This document shows positions 44,690 to 54,092 of a stretch of DNA of 64,000 bases, one piece after another. The position numbers and the translations under genes are program-made. The stretch covers positions 620,001 to 684,000 of the forward strand of contig NZ_CP117255.1 of the NCBI RefSeq assembly GCF_003240565.2, written 5' to 3'. This DNA is from Rhizobium tumorigenes. Its GTDB lineage: Bacteria > Pseudomonadota > Alphaproteobacteria > Rhizobiales > Rhizobiaceae. Under the pieces are notes generated by a model. That model worked only from the letters and a program-made list of their open reading frames with translations. It was not told the origin of the DNA and searched no databases. Position 1 is the stretch's first letter. Each line of letters begins with the position of its first letter.

Positions 44690-44958
44690 TTTTCACCACA
44701 GTGGCTGGATGAGACAGTAGTAATCTGCTCTTTCAGGAAGCGTTTCCCGACAGTCGCGTTACAACTATAACAGAACTTCACGAGCCCCTATACAGCTCTC
44801 CCTGTACTCAATACCTCCTCCAAAACCACCCGCACACCTCGCAAAACCTATCGCACCCACTTTCCCCCTCCCATCAAAATTCCTTCGCTTGACCCATCGC
44901 CATCGTGATGATCTGCCATAGATGGGTTGCTACCGACCAGGAGCGAAAGGACGATACA

Positions 44959-45252
44959 ATGAGTGCTTATGTGGTTTTCGTGCGCGACCGGATTACCGAT
45001 CCGGAAGAATTCGCCACCTATGGCAAGATGGCGCCGCGGGCGGCAGAGGGGCGTGAAATGAAGCCGCTGGCCTTCTACGGGGCCGTCAAGACGCTGGAGG
45101 GCGCCGCAGTCGACGGGTCCGTCATCCTCGAGTTTCCGACCATGGAAGCAGCGCAGGCCTGGTATGACAGCCCGCTTTACCAGGAAGCCGTCCAGCACCG
45201 CTTCAAGGGTGCCGACTATCGCGTCTTCATCGTCGAAGGCGTCGCTGGCTGA
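44959..45252 (+). CDS. DUF1330 family protein
   Basis: 97 residues, dimeric alpha/beta-barrel fold of DUF1330: MSAYVVFVRDRITDPEEFAT, FYGAVKTLEG, VILEFPTMEAAQAWYDSPLY followed by QEAVQHRFKGADYRVFIVEG. Function unknown. GGAGCGAAAGGA precedes the ATG. Confidence 0.9.
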   Translation: MSAYVVFVRDRITDPEEFATYGKMAPRAAEGREMKPLAFYGAVKTLEGAAVDGSVILEFPTMEAAQAWYDSPLYQEAVQHRFKGADYRVFIVEGVAG

Positions 45253-45414
45253 TCGGCGACAAAGGGTGGGCGCCCTGAAAAGCTCCCGCCTGTTGAAATT
45301 TGCGGGGCCGGGCGGGGTACTTGGGGAAACTACGCTCACCCACGCGCCATCTGCGCCAGACCCGCGCCATATTCCCTCGTTAGGTGGGGGAATACGAACT
45401 TTTCGGAGGAAAGC

Positions 45415-46395
45415 ATGCCTGCATCCATCACCCGTCGCCTGCTTCTGGGCTCGGCCATTCTCGGCCCCATGGCGGCCCTGCTGCCGCAGCAATTGATGGC
45501 GCAAACAACCCCGCCGCCCGTCGTGCCGCAAGACCCGACGCCCCCGGTGCCGGAACAGCCGGCGCCGCCGTCCGACAAGACCGAGGAGGATGCCGGAGCC
45601 CAGCTGGCAGCGCTGGAAAAGCGCACGGGCGGCCGGCTCGGAGTCGCCGTTCTCGACACCGAAACCAATATCTCGCTCGGCAACCGCGAGACGGAACGCT
45701 TTCCGATGTTCAGCACCTGGAAGGCGCTGGCGGCAGGCTTCGTGCTCGCCCGCGTCGACCAGGGCAAGGAAAAGCTCGATCGCCGCGTCAGCTTCGGCAA
45801 GGAGGCGCTCGTTGCCTATTCGCCGGTCGCAGAAAAGCACGCGGGCACCGATGGCATGACCATTGCGGAATTGTGCGAGGCGGCAGTCACCGTCAGCGAC
45901 AACACCGCCGCCAATCTTCTCCTTGACAGCTTCGGCGGCCCGGCGGCGCTCACCGACTGGCTGCGCACGACCGGCGATACGGAAACCCGTCTGGACCGCC
46001 GCGAGCCTGAGTTGAACGAGGCGAAGAAGGACGATCCGCGCGACACCACGACGCCGGATGCCATGCTCGATACGCTCGGCCTATTGACCCTCGGCAACAC
46101 GCTGTCGGATGCCTCGAGTACGATGCTGACGGGTTGGCTGGTCGCCGCCACCACGGGCAAGGATCGCCTGCGCGCCGGCCTGCCGGCAGAATGGAAGGTC
46201 GGCGACAAGACCGGGACGGGGGCTCAAGGGATGGCCGCGGACATCGCCATCGTCTGGCCGCCCGAGCGCGGCCCCATCCTGGTGGCCGCCTACATCACCG
46301 ATGCAACGGCACCGGCGGCCGAGATCAACGCCGTCTTTGCGGAGATCGGAAAAATGGTCGCCGGCATGGTCGGCAGTTCGGCCGAAGAGCAGTAA
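45415..46395 (+). CDS. Class A beta-lactamase
   Basis: 326-residue serine beta-lactamase, periplasmic. Active-site motifs are S100-T-W-K103 (usual form STFK), S161-D-N163, E197-x-x-L-N201 (the general base motif) and K265-T-G267. The N-terminus has a signal peptide with RRLLLG, Tat-like, followed by a Pro-rich linker (TTPPPVVPQDPTPPVPEQPA) to about residue 53, which is unusual for the class. Hydrolyses penicillins and possibly cephalosporins; the spectrum is not predictable from sequence. GGAGGAAAGC gives a strong ribosome site. No regulator of the AmpR type is adjacent. Confidence 0.93.
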   Translation: MPASITRRLLLGSAILGPMAALLPQQLMAQTTPPPVVPQDPTPPVPEQPAPPSDKTEEDAGAQLAALEKRTGGRLGVAVLDTETNISLGNRETERFPMFSTWKALAAGFVLARVDQGKEKLDRRVSFGKEALVAYSPVAEKHAGTDGMTIAELCEAAVTVSDNTAANLLLDSFGGPAALTDWLRTTGDTETRLDRREPELNEAKKDDPRDTTTPDAMLDTLGLLTLGNTLSDASSTMLTGWLVAATTGKDRLRAGLPAEWKVGDKTGTGAQGMAADIAIVWPPERGPILVAAYITDATAPAAEINAVFAEIGKMVAGMVGSSAEEQ

Positions 46396-46412
46396 GTACT
46401 GTAAATTCATAG

Positions 46413-46446
46413 CGCTACGGGACAGATGCGAATCTCTCCCGTAGCG
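46413..46446. terminator. Hairpin between convergent genes
   Basis: CGCTACGGGA / TCCCGTAGCG, a perfect 10-bp stem with a 14-base loop between the beta-lactamase gene and the convergent hypothetical gene. No long T-run on either strand. Confidence 0.6.
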
Positions 46447-46469
46447 ACTTCACCCCATGAATGCGGCAA

Positions 46470-46988
46470 TCAGCCGAGTGAAACCGCAGCGCTTCCGCCG
46501 TCACTCTCGTCTTCGCCCGCAGCCGTCGTGCTGGCACCGACCTGCTGCTTGATCTGGTTGGCGATCTGGTCGTTGATGGCCTTCTGCTGGTCGGCCGGCA
46601 GTTGCGAGAACTGCTCTTCCGTCATGTTCTGCTGTTCCAGATATTGCGAGCGGATCTTGTCTGCCGGCGTCATGTCCGCCCATTTGGAAAATTGCGACAG
46701 GATATCGTCGTCATCGGCAGAGCCGGCGGCGCTGCCGGTATCCGTCGCATCCGTGCTGTCGGCGGCTGCCGCAGTGGCGGCATCGGTGGTCGATCCGCCC
46801 GACTGGCTCTGCCAGAAAAAGGATGAAATCGAGTTGGCAACGCCGGCGCTGCTGATCGACGGGGCGGTCTTCTTCTCGCTGCTGTCTTCGTCGTCGGGCA
46901 ACACGAAGGGCGTGTCGTCGTCGGAGTCGGTGTAGGACTGGCTGAGGAGTGGCGCACTGTAACTGCTTTGGCTGCTGTGTACCTTCAT
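46470..46988 (-). CDS. Hypothetical acidic protein
   Basis: 172 residues. The first 95 are low-complexity, rich in Ser, Asp, Ala and Thr (SDDDTPFVLPDDEDSSEK; TTDAATAAAADSTDATDT). A short helical domain follows: ILSQFSKWADMTPADKIRSQ, YLEQQNMTEEQFSQLP, ADQQKAINDQIANQIKQQVG. I know the TPADKIR...YLEQ...MTEEQ motif from uncharacterised rhizobial proteins. No signal peptide. CAGGAG is placed 8-9 bases upstream of ATG 46988. Confidence 0.65.
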   Translation of the reverse strand: MKVHSSQSSYSAPLLSQSYTDSDDDTPFVLPDDEDSSEKKTAPSISSAGVANSISSFFWQSQSGGSTTDAATAAAADSTDATDTGSAAGSADDDDILSQFSKWADMTPADKIRSQYLEQQNMTEEQFSQLPADQQKAINDQIANQIKQQVGASTTAAGEDESDGGSAAVSLG

Positions 46989-47067
46989 GATCGTATCTCC
47001 TGAAATCTGATGCACACCCTGCCACGGCAAACCTGTCCGGGCCTTGCGGCTCAGGGCATGCAGACAC

Positions 47068-47099
47068 AAAAAACTCCCCGTCGTTGCCAACGGGGAGTT
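47068..47099 (-). terminator. Rho-independent terminator of gcd
   Basis: On the minus strand AACTCCCCGT-TGGCAACG-ACGGGGAGTT is followed by TTTTTG; 30 bases after the gcd stop. Confidence 0.9.
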
Positions 47100-47128
47100 G
47101 ATAATTTTTGGCGATAGCGACGCCTGCG

Positions 47129-49465
47129 TTATGGCAGCGTATAGGCCATGACGTAGTCGCCGGGCTTGGTGCCGATGGACCCGTGGCCCCCGGCGACGAT
47201 CAACACATACTGCTTGTTGTCGCCTGCCGTGTAGGTCATCGGCGTCGACTGGCCGCCGGCGGGAAGGCGGCCCTTCCAGAGCACCTTGCCGGTAGTCAGG
47301 TCGTAGCCGCGGATATAGTCGTCGACCGCTGCTCCCATGAACACGACGCCACCCTTGGTGATCATCGGGCCGCCGATGCCGGGAACGCCGACATTGAAGG
47401 CCAGCGGCAGTGGCGTCATGTCGCGCGTCGTGCCGTTCTTGTGCTTGTAGACGGTCTTGCCGGTCTTCAGGTCGACGCCGGCGACATAGCCCCATGGCGG
47501 AGCCTGGCAGGGGATCTTCAGCGGGCCGAGGAACGGGCCCATGAAGACGCCGTAAGGAGCGCCATCATTGCGGTTGAGGCCCTGTTCGCTGCCCTTCTGG
47601 TCCTGACCCTTCGGCGGGATCTGGCTGGCCGGCACGAGCTGCGATGTGAAGGCGAGATAGGTCGGCATGCCGAACATCACCTGGCGTTCCGGATCGACGG
47701 CAACGCTGCCCCAGTTGAAGGTGCCGAAGTTACCGGGATAGATCAGCGATCCCTGCAGCGATGGCGGCGTATAGCGGCCTTCATAGCGCAGTTCGTGGAA
47801 CTTGATGCGGCAGGCGAGCTGGTCGAACAGCGAGACGCCCCACATGTCCTTCTCCTGCAGTGGCGGCGGGCTGAAGGTCAGGTCGGAAATCGGCTGCGTC
47901 GGCGATGCATGGTCCTCGGGGATCGTACCGCCCGGAGCTGGGATCTCCTTGAACGGGATGACGGGCGCGCCGGTGCGCCGGTCGAGCACGTAGATATCGC
48001 CCTGCTTGGTCGCGCCGACGAGTGCCGGAACGGTGGTGCCATCCTTCTGGGTGAGATCGATCAGCGACGGTTGAGCCGGCACGTCCATGTCCCAGAGGTC
48101 GTGGTGTACGAACTGCTGGACCCATTTGACCTGGCCGGTGGCAAGATCGAGGGCTGCGATCGACGACGAGAACTTCTCGACGCTCGGGCTGCGGCCCATG
48201 CCGAGCTGGTCCGGCACCTTGTTGCCGAGTGGCACGTAGATGAGGCCGAGGGCTTCGTCGGCGCTGGAGACCGACCAGCTGTTCGGAGAGTTCGTGGTAT
48301 AGGTCTGGCCGGCCGGCAGCGGCGTCGTCACGTCAGGATTGCCGCTGTCGAAATTCCACACCAGGGCGCCGGTGTTGATGTCGAATGCGCGGATGACGCC
48401 GGATGGCTCCTGCGTCGAGTAGTTGTCGTTAACGGCACCACCGACGATGATCATGCCCTTGGCGACGACAGGCGGCGAAGTCGAGTAGTAATAGCCGGCC
48501 GGATTGTACTTCATGCCCTGGCCGAGATCGAGCGTACCCTTGTTGGCGAACGTCTCGCAGACCTTGCCGTTGGCGGCATCCAGCGCGATCAGGCGGGCAT
48601 CCGAGGTCGGCAGGTAGACGCGCTCGGCGCAGGCCGAGCCGGGCTGGGCAGCAACGTCATGGTAATAGCTGACGCCGCGGCAGGTCTGGTGCTGGCGGTT
48701 CGGATTCATTCCGGAGTTGGGGTCGTAGCGCCATTTTTCCTTGCCAGAGGCCGCGTCGAGCGCAATCGCCAGATTGTGCGGCGTGCAGAGATAGAGGCTG
48801 TCGCCGACTTTCAGCGGCGTCACCTGATAGGTGGTTTCGCCAACGTCGTCCGGGCGCTTCACATCGCCGGTCTGGTACTGCCAGGCAAGCTTCAGGTCGG
48901 CGACATTGGCCGGCGTGATCTGGGCAAGCGGAGAGTAGCGCTGGCCGTATGGCGTGCGGCCGTACTGGTGCCATTCGCCATCGGGCATGTCGCCACCCGT
49001 CGGAGCCGTGGCGGCAACTTCTGTCGGCAGGCTGCCTGCCAGATCATGCGGATCTGTGGTCATCGAATAGCCGGCGACGAGCACGGCGATGATCACCGGA
49101 ATGGCAAGCGGCCATGGGTTGGCGCCATAGGTATGGCCAGTCGGGCTGCGGAAGCCGAGCGGCTTGCGGATCCACGGCGTCAGCAGCCAGAGGCCAAGCA
49201 CGATAATAAGTCCGCCGCGCGGCCCGAGCTGCCACCAGTCGAAGCCGACTTCCCAGACCGCCCAGCCAAGTGCTGCCAGAACGAGGACGGCATAAACCCA
49301 GAGAGCGGACGACCGGCGCATCCACAGCAGGACGCCGGTGACGATGAACATCACGCCGGCAAACAGGTAGAAGGGACTGCCGCCAAGGGCAACCAGCCAG
49401 CCTCCGCCGCCGCCGAGCGCAAGCCCGATCAAAATGAAAAGAAGGGAGGTAATCGTGACCGCCAT
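47129..49465 (-). CDS. gcd: Membrane-bound PQQ-dependent glucose dehydrogenase
   Basis: 778-residue quinoprotein that oxidises glucose to gluconolactone in the periplasm and passes electrons to ubiquinone. Five hydrophobic helices fill the first 150 residues (MAVTITSLLFILIGLALGGG start), then an eight-bladed PQQ propeller (GEWHQYGRTPYGQRYSPLAQ, GVWGWDVPAQP-type blade ends, WNFDSGNPD, FFGMPTYLAF-like strands) to the C-terminus. It supports gluconate metabolism and phosphate solubilisation, and needs PQQ; no pqq genes are in the window. The start ATG 49465 has GGAG nine bases upstream. A palindrome at 49589 may be its operator. Confidence 0.93.
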   Translation of the reverse strand: MAVTITSLLFILIGLALGGGGGWLVALGGSPFYLFAGVMFIVTGVLLWMRRSSALWVYAVLVLAALGWAVWEVGFDWWQLGPRGGLIIVLGLWLLTPWIRKPLGFRSPTGHTYGANPWPLAIPVIIAVLVAGYSMTTDPHDLAGSLPTEVAATAPTGGDMPDGEWHQYGRTPYGQRYSPLAQITPANVADLKLAWQYQTGDVKRPDDVGETTYQVTPLKVGDSLYLCTPHNLAIALDAASGKEKWRYDPNSGMNPNRQHQTCRGVSYYHDVAAQPGSACAERVYLPTSDARLIALDAANGKVCETFANKGTLDLGQGMKYNPAGYYYSTSPPVVAKGMIIVGGAVNDNYSTQEPSGVIRAFDINTGALVWNFDSGNPDVTTPLPAGQTYTTNSPNSWSVSSADEALGLIYVPLGNKVPDQLGMGRSPSVEKFSSSIAALDLATGQVKWVQQFVHHDLWDMDVPAQPSLIDLTQKDGTTVPALVGATKQGDIYVLDRRTGAPVIPFKEIPAPGGTIPEDHASPTQPISDLTFSPPPLQEKDMWGVSLFDQLACRIKFHELRYEGRYTPPSLQGSLIYPGNFGTFNWGSVAVDPERQVMFGMPTYLAFTSQLVPASQIPPKGQDQKGSEQGLNRNDGAPYGVFMGPFLGPLKIPCQAPPWGYVAGVDLKTGKTVYKHKNGTTRDMTPLPLAFNVGVPGIGGPMITKGGVVFMGAAVDDYIRGYDLTTGKVLWKGRLPAGGQSTPMTYTAGDNKQYVLIVAGGHGSIGTKPGDYVMAYTLP

Positions 49466-49588
49466 CGAGCAATCTCCGCTGAGAGGGAGCCGCGCCGCCG
49501 GAGAGCGCGCACGGCATGTGGGGCCGAAAGCCGGCCCTGTCAGCGACGCAAATAGCGTGTCATCCGTGCCTTTCAATAGCCACAATCA

Positions 49589-49614
49589 AAATAAGGTAGC
49601 CTGGCTACTTATTT
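49589..49614. promoter_or_regulatory. Palindrome upstream of gcd
   Basis: AAATAA-GGTAGCC-T-GGCTAC-TTATTT: a perfect 13-bp core (GTAGCCTGGCTAC) flanked by AAATAA/TTATTT. It lies 124 bases upstream of the gcd start and 51 bases after the selO stop, so it could be an operator or a terminator for selO; no T-run follows. Confidence 0.55.
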
Positions 49615-49664
49615 CGCTGTCATGAAGGCGAGTGTTCGTTCCGACCAGGCAATGCGTGGACCGC

Positions 49665-51170
49665 TCACGTCCCGCAAAAAGTCTGCAGCACCCGTTCAGT
49701 CGGTTTCGGTGGCTCGGCATAGGCGGCGAAGGCCGGCTGGTCCTCGTAGGGCTTCGCCAGCACATCCAGCAGCGCATGAAACAACGAGAGGTCGCCTTCC
49801 TCGACGGCAGCGACGATGGCCTGCTCGATCCGGTGGTTGCGCGGAATGAAGGCGGGGTTGACCGACCGCATGGTTTTAGCGCGCTGTGCCGGCGTCTGGC
49901 CATCCCGAGCCAGCCGCGCGCGCCAGCGTTCTATCCAGGGGAGGGCGGCCTCCCGGTTCTGGAAACTGGCGGTGAACGCCGCAATATGGTCGTCGTTCTC
50001 GGCCACCGCCGCGAGCCGGCGGAAGGTCAGCGTGAAGTCGGCGGCACCGGCCTGCATCAGCGCCAGCAACGCCTGTATGAGGTCGAGATCGCCGTCTTCC
50101 TCGCTCGAAAGGCCGATCTTGCGGGTCGTTCCGCTCAGCCAATGGGCCTGGAAACGGGGGCCGAATCCCTTGATGACGTCGTTGGCAAGTTCCGCCGCCG
50201 TGTCCGGGTTGTCATCGAACAGCGGCAGCATTGTCTCGCCGAGCCGCGCCAGGTTCCATTGTCCGATGGCAGGCTGGTTGGCATAGGCGTAGCGCCCTTG
50301 GCGATCGATCGACGAAAACACCGTGGCCGGATCGTAGGTATCCATGAATGCGCAGGGCCCGAAGTCGATGGTCTCGCCGGAGATCGTCATGTTGTCCGTA
50401 TTCATCACCCCATGGATGAAGCCGACCTGCAGCCAGCCGGCGATCAACGCCGCCTGCCGCTCGGTAATCGCCTCGAACAGGGCAAGATAGGGGCGGATAC
50501 TGTCGCGCGCACGGGGGTAATGCCGATCGATGACGTAATCCGCCAGCGCCCGCGTGCCCTCGACATCGCCGCGTGCCGCAAAGAACTGGAACGTGCCGAC
50601 GCGAATATGGCTGCCGGCCACCCGGGTGAAGACAGCACCGGGCAGCGCAGTCTCGCGATAGACCGGCTGTCCGGTCGCCACCAGCGCCAGCGCCCGCGTA
50701 GTCGGCAGGCCGAGCGCATGCATGGCCTCGCTGACCACATATTCGCGCATCGCCGGCCCGAGTGCCGCACGTCCGTCGCCGCGCCGTGAAAATGGCGTCT
50801 GGCCCGCACCCTTCAGCTGGATGTCCCGCCGCCGCCCTTTGATGTCGATGACCTCGCCGAGCAGGATCGCCCGCCCGTCGCCAAGCTGGGGCACGAAGCC
50901 GCCGAACTGGTGCGCCGCATAGGCCATTGCCAGCGGATCCGCACCGTCCGGCACCACATTGCCGGAAAATATCTCGGCCCCGTCGCGCTGCAAGGCCGCA
51001 ACGTCGAGCCCGAGCTCGACTGCCAATGGCTCGTTCAGCATAATCAGCATCGGCGCCGCCGCAGAAGACGGCCGCTGCCGGGCAAAGAAATGCGCGGGCA
51101 ACCGGGCATAGCTGTTGTCGAACGGAAATGTTGCAGCAGACGCCGCGCTGTCGTGAATGGATGAGTTCAT
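49665..51170 (-). CDS. selO: SelO/YdiU protein AMPylase
   Basis: 501-residue pseudokinase-fold enzyme that transfers AMP to protein side chains. Typical segments: NSYARLPAHFFARQRP, NEPLAVELGLD, QLKGAGQTPFSRRGDGRAAL (lysine and nucleotide loop) and FIHGVMNTDNMTISGETIDF, GPCAFMD (metal-binding Asn and Asp). The C-terminus ends LQTFCGT, with a single cysteine before the end where some eukaryotic forms carry selenocysteine. Length is normal. Family members respond to oxidative stress; no regulation is visible here. Confidence 0.92.
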   Translation of the reverse strand: MNSSIHDSAASAATFPFDNSYARLPAHFFARQRPSSAAAPMLIMLNEPLAVELGLDVAALQRDGAEIFSGNVVPDGADPLAMAYAAHQFGGFVPQLGDGRAILLGEVIDIKGRRRDIQLKGAGQTPFSRRGDGRAALGPAMREYVVSEAMHALGLPTTRALALVATGQPVYRETALPGAVFTRVAGSHIRVGTFQFFAARGDVEGTRALADYVIDRHYPRARDSIRPYLALFEAITERQAALIAGWLQVGFIHGVMNTDNMTISGETIDFGPCAFMDTYDPATVFSSIDRQGRYAYANQPAIGQWNLARLGETMLPLFDDNPDTAAELANDVIKGFGPRFQAHWLSGTTRKIGLSSEEDGDLDLIQALLALMQAGAADFTLTFRRLAAVAENDDHIAAFTASFQNREAALPWIERWRARLARDGQTPAQRAKTMRSVNPAFIPRNHRIEQAIVAAVEEGDLSLFHALLDVLAKPYEDQPAFAAYAEPPKPTERVLQTFCGT

Positions 51171-51199
51171 GAGGGAAAGGTAGGGCGCCGGCCGGACGG

Positions 51200-51330
51200 G
51201 TGCAAGGCGAAGACCTTGGTACCGGTATCCGAATGGCAGTATTTGCGCGGCGGGTCGTCATCCTCTACCGCGTCGAGACAGACATCGTCTTTGACGGCCG
51301 CGACTACGAGACTTTGCTCACGGACCGGCG
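51200..51330 (+). pseudogene. Remnant of a RelE/ParE-type toxin gene
   Basis: A plus-strand frame reads MAVFARRVVILYRVETDIVF, then DGRDYETLL, matching the last two strands and the conserved GRDYEALL-type end of RelE/ParE toxins. The N-terminal half is missing, the usual VxRVxHG strand before GRD is shortened, and no antitoxin gene is adjacent. I read it as a decayed toxin fragment. Confidence 0.5.
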
Positions 51331-51353
51331 CCCGGACCCCGGCATGACCCGGT

Positions 51354-51950
51354 CTAGTCGTTCACCAGCGCCAGGATCAGTTGCTGCATCTTTCCACCCT
51401 GGCCCATTTCCACCTTGTCGAAATCGCGGTTGCGCTGGCGTTCACGGGCGGAGATCTCGCCAAGCCGCTTGGTCAGTTCGACGCGGATCTTGCGGCAGTC
51501 CGGATCGTCGGCAACGGTAAAGCCGATGCTGGTGGCCTCGATCTCGTGCACCATGTCGCGGATGAAGCCGCCATGCACCTTCTCATGGGCAGCAACGCCG
51601 GCAATGAAGGCCTGCCATTTCGCGTTGACGGCAGGCGGCAGCGGGGAGGAGGGTTTGGGCAGGGTGTAGATGATCGCCAGTTTCGGCACGGCAGAAACCA
51701 GAACGCAGGACGACGCCTGTGGCTGGTAGTTGCGTGTCCATGTCAGTTTGAAGGTGGTGTGGGCGATCACCCGCCCTGTACCGAGCGCCGGACCCCTTGC
51801 GCCAATGGAGGCGTAAAGCTCCGGCGCCGTCTGACCGGTGATCGCGTAGGGCCTCGTCGTCTCCACCGCCTGCCAGTCGGCATGCGCAGAGATGGGGATC
51901 AACATCGCGGCCAAAGCCACCGTAGCGTTCAAAATGCCTGTTCTTCTCAA
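51354..51950 (-). CDS. Secreted DUF922-type Zn-dependent protease
   Basis: 198 residues with a signal peptide (GILNATVALAAMLIPISAHA) and a C-terminal zinc motif H122-E-K-V-H126 in AAHEKVHGGFIRDM, with the following Asp/Glu-rich helix. DUF922 proteins are predicted metalloproteases. The start is a TTG at 51950 with GGAG eight bases upstream; no good ATG precedes the signal peptide. No operon partner. Confidence 0.8.
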   Translation of the reverse strand: MRRTGILNATVALAAMLIPISAHADWQAVETTRPYAITGQTAPELYASIGARGPALGTGRVIAHTTFKLTWTRNYQPQASSCVLVSAVPKLAIIYTLPKPSSPLPPAVNAKWQAFIAGVAAHEKVHGGFIRDMVHEIEATSIGFTVADDPDCRKIRVELTKRLGEISARERQRNRDFDKVEMGQGGKMQQLILALVND

Positions 51951-52151
51951 AATTTTCGCTCCATCTGCCGACCGGCCGGCGCCTAGAGGCCGCAAATCCG
52001 GGTTACGATCAAGTGGAATTGTCGATCCTGTCCCGTTCGCGCCTGTCCGCCTGTTCGCGCAAATCGGCGAGGAGGCTTCAGAAAACCGTTCACGCCGGCA
52101 TCGGGCCGGTCTAATGTCTGCGTCGACAGGCATTTTTCCGGACTGGACCCC

Positions 52152-53384
52152 ATGACCGATACCGTTACCGACCGCTTCCTTCGCTACGTCGTCATCGACA
52201 CCCAGTCGGACGCAAGTTCCTCGACCCAGCCGACCACCGAAAAGCAGAAGACCCTCGGCCGGCTGCTGGTGACGGAACTGCTGGCCATGGGCATTGGGGA
52301 TGCTCACTTAGACGAGCACGGCTATGTCTACGCGACGGTGCCTGCCAACACCGACAAGAATGTGCCGGTCATCTGCTTCTGCTCGCACATGGACACCGCA
52401 CCGGATTTTACCGGGACCGACGTCAAGCCGCAGCTGATCGAGAACTACCAGGGCGGCGATATCACGCTCGTCGGCGATCCCGCGCGTGTCATCCGCGTCA
52501 GCGAGCACAAGGCGCTGGCCGACCAGATCGGCAACGACATCATCACGACAGACGGTACAACGCTGCTCGGCGCCGACGACAAGGCGGGGCTGGCGGAAAT
52601 CATGACGGCGGCGCAGACGCTGATCGACAACCCCGACATCGGCCACGGCAAGATCAGGCTGCTGTTCACGCCCGACGAGGAAGTCGGCCAGGGCGCCGAC
52701 AAGGTCGATCTCGAAAAGCTCGGAGCCGCCTTCGCCTACACTGTGGATGGCGAGACCGCCGGCCATATCGAGGACGAGACCTTCTCCGCCGATGGCGTCG
52801 AGATCACCATTGCCGGCGTTGCCATCCATCCGGGCTTTGCCAAGGGGCGCATGGAAAACGCCATCAAGATCGCCAGCGCCATCGTGGCCGGCCTGCCGAA
52901 GGACCAGGCACCGGAGACAACATCGGGCAGGGATGGCTTCGTCCACCCCGTTGCCGTAACCGGTTCGATGGAAAAGGCGACCATCAGCCTGATTGTCCGC
53001 GATTTCGACGATGCCGGCCTTTCTGCCAAGGAAGAGATGCTGAAGACCTTGGTCGAAACCGTCCTGAAAGACTATCCGGGCTCGACCCACACGTTCACGG
53101 TCAGGCAGCAATACCGCAACATGAAGCAGGTGCTGGATCGCCACCCCGAGATCATGGAAAACGCCGTCGAGGCGATCCGCCGGGCCGGCATGGAGCCGGT
53201 GCGCGGCAGCATACGAGGCGGCACCGACGGCTCACGCCTGTCCTTCATGGGCCTCCCATGCCCCAACATCTTCGCCGGCGGCCACGCCTTCCACTCACCC
53301 TTGGAATGGGTGAGCCGGCAGGACATGGAAAAAGCGGTGAGGACGTTGGTGGAACTGGCCCGAGTCTGGGAGGAGCGGGCCTAA
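52152..53384 (+). CDS. pepT: Peptidase T
   Basis: 410-residue M20-family metallopeptidase that removes the N-terminal residue from tripeptides. Metal and catalytic motifs: H79-M-D81-T-A (SHMDTAPD), D in GADDKAGLAEIM, the EE pair in FTPDEEVGQGADKVD, TVDGETAG and the final His in GGHAFHSPLEWVS. The length is that of E. coli PepT. ATG 52152; it is alone on the plus strand. Confidence 0.95.
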   Translation: MTDTVTDRFLRYVVIDTQSDASSSTQPTTEKQKTLGRLLVTELLAMGIGDAHLDEHGYVYATVPANTDKNVPVICFCSHMDTAPDFTGTDVKPQLIENYQGGDITLVGDPARVIRVSEHKALADQIGNDIITTDGTTLLGADDKAGLAEIMTAAQTLIDNPDIGHGKIRLLFTPDEEVGQGADKVDLEKLGAAFAYTVDGETAGHIEDETFSADGVEITIAGVAIHPGFAKGRMENAIKIASAIVAGLPKDQAPETTSGRDGFVHPVAVTGSMEKATISLIVRDFDDAGLSAKEEMLKTLVETVLKDYPGSTHTFTVRQQYRNMKQVLDRHPEIMENAVEAIRRAGMEPVRGSIRGGTDGSRLSFMGLPCPNIFAGGHAFHSPLEWVSRQDMEKAVRTLVELARVWEERA

Positions 53385-53429
53385 GGCAATACGGCGTGGA
53401 GCCAGAGGCGCGCAAATCCCCTGCCGTTG

Positions 53430-54059
53430 CTAAGCGAAAATCACTGGCGCCTTTCGCAGCCACCGATCCTCCGTCAATTGTGCCACCGCGAACGTCGCCA
53501 CACTTTGCCGTGAAATCGATCCGCCGTGGAAACCGGACAGATCGGTCAGTGCCTGCACCGTCTGCGCTTCCTGCTTGTCGTTGAGCACGGCTGGCCGGAG
53601 GATCACCCAGTCGAGGCCGCTTTCGCGGATCACGGCTTCCTGCCGGTCCTTGTCCTGATAGACCTTTCTGAGCAGGATCGGCTGGATCAGCCGGTCATAG
53701 ACGAAGCCGCCGTGGCCCTTGCTGTCGCCGGCACCCATGCCGGTGATGCAGACAAGACGCGGCACGCCGCGGCGTTTCATCGCCGCGATCAGCGCTGCTG
53801 TCGATTGCGACAGCAGCGTGATTTCCTTGACCGGCCCGATGCCGGTGCCGAGTGCGCTGATCACCGCGTCGCAGCCTTCGAGTGCGGCAAAATGCGCCGC
53901 CTCGTCGCGGGCATCGCCGTCGAAGAGCACCGCTCCTTCAAGCTGCGCTGCCTTCTGTCTTGAGCGCACCAGGGCGACGACGCTGTGGCCCTGCGCTTGT
54001 GCGGTACGAACGATGGCCTGGCCGGTTCCCCCGGTGGCGCCGACGACGAGAATTTTCAT
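53430..54059 (-). CDS. NAD(P)-binding reductase, atypical SDR (NmrA-like)
   Basis: 209 residues with the Rossmann motif VGATGGTGQA (7-16), ALVRSRQKAAQL for the 2'-phosphate and a later LVCITGMGAGDSKG segment. It lacks the YxxxK of classical SDRs, as expected in this group (biliverdin-reductase or NmrA-like). The substrate is unknown. It lies just downstream of the second such gene (54093) with a 33-base gap, so the two are probably cotranscribed. Confidence 0.85.
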   Translation of the reverse strand: MKILVVGATGGTGQAIVRTAQAQGHSVVALVRSRQKAAQLEGAVLFDGDARDEAAHFAALEGCDAVISALGTGIGPVKEITLLSQSTAALIAAMKRRGVPRLVCITGMGAGDSKGHGGFVYDRLIQPILLRKVYQDKDRQEAVIRESGLDWVILRPAVLNDKQEAQTVQALTDLSGFHGGSISRQSVATFAVAQLTEDRWLRKAPVIFA

Positions 54060-54092
54060 GGGATCAACTCCTTGATGGATGCTGCAGCTTGC

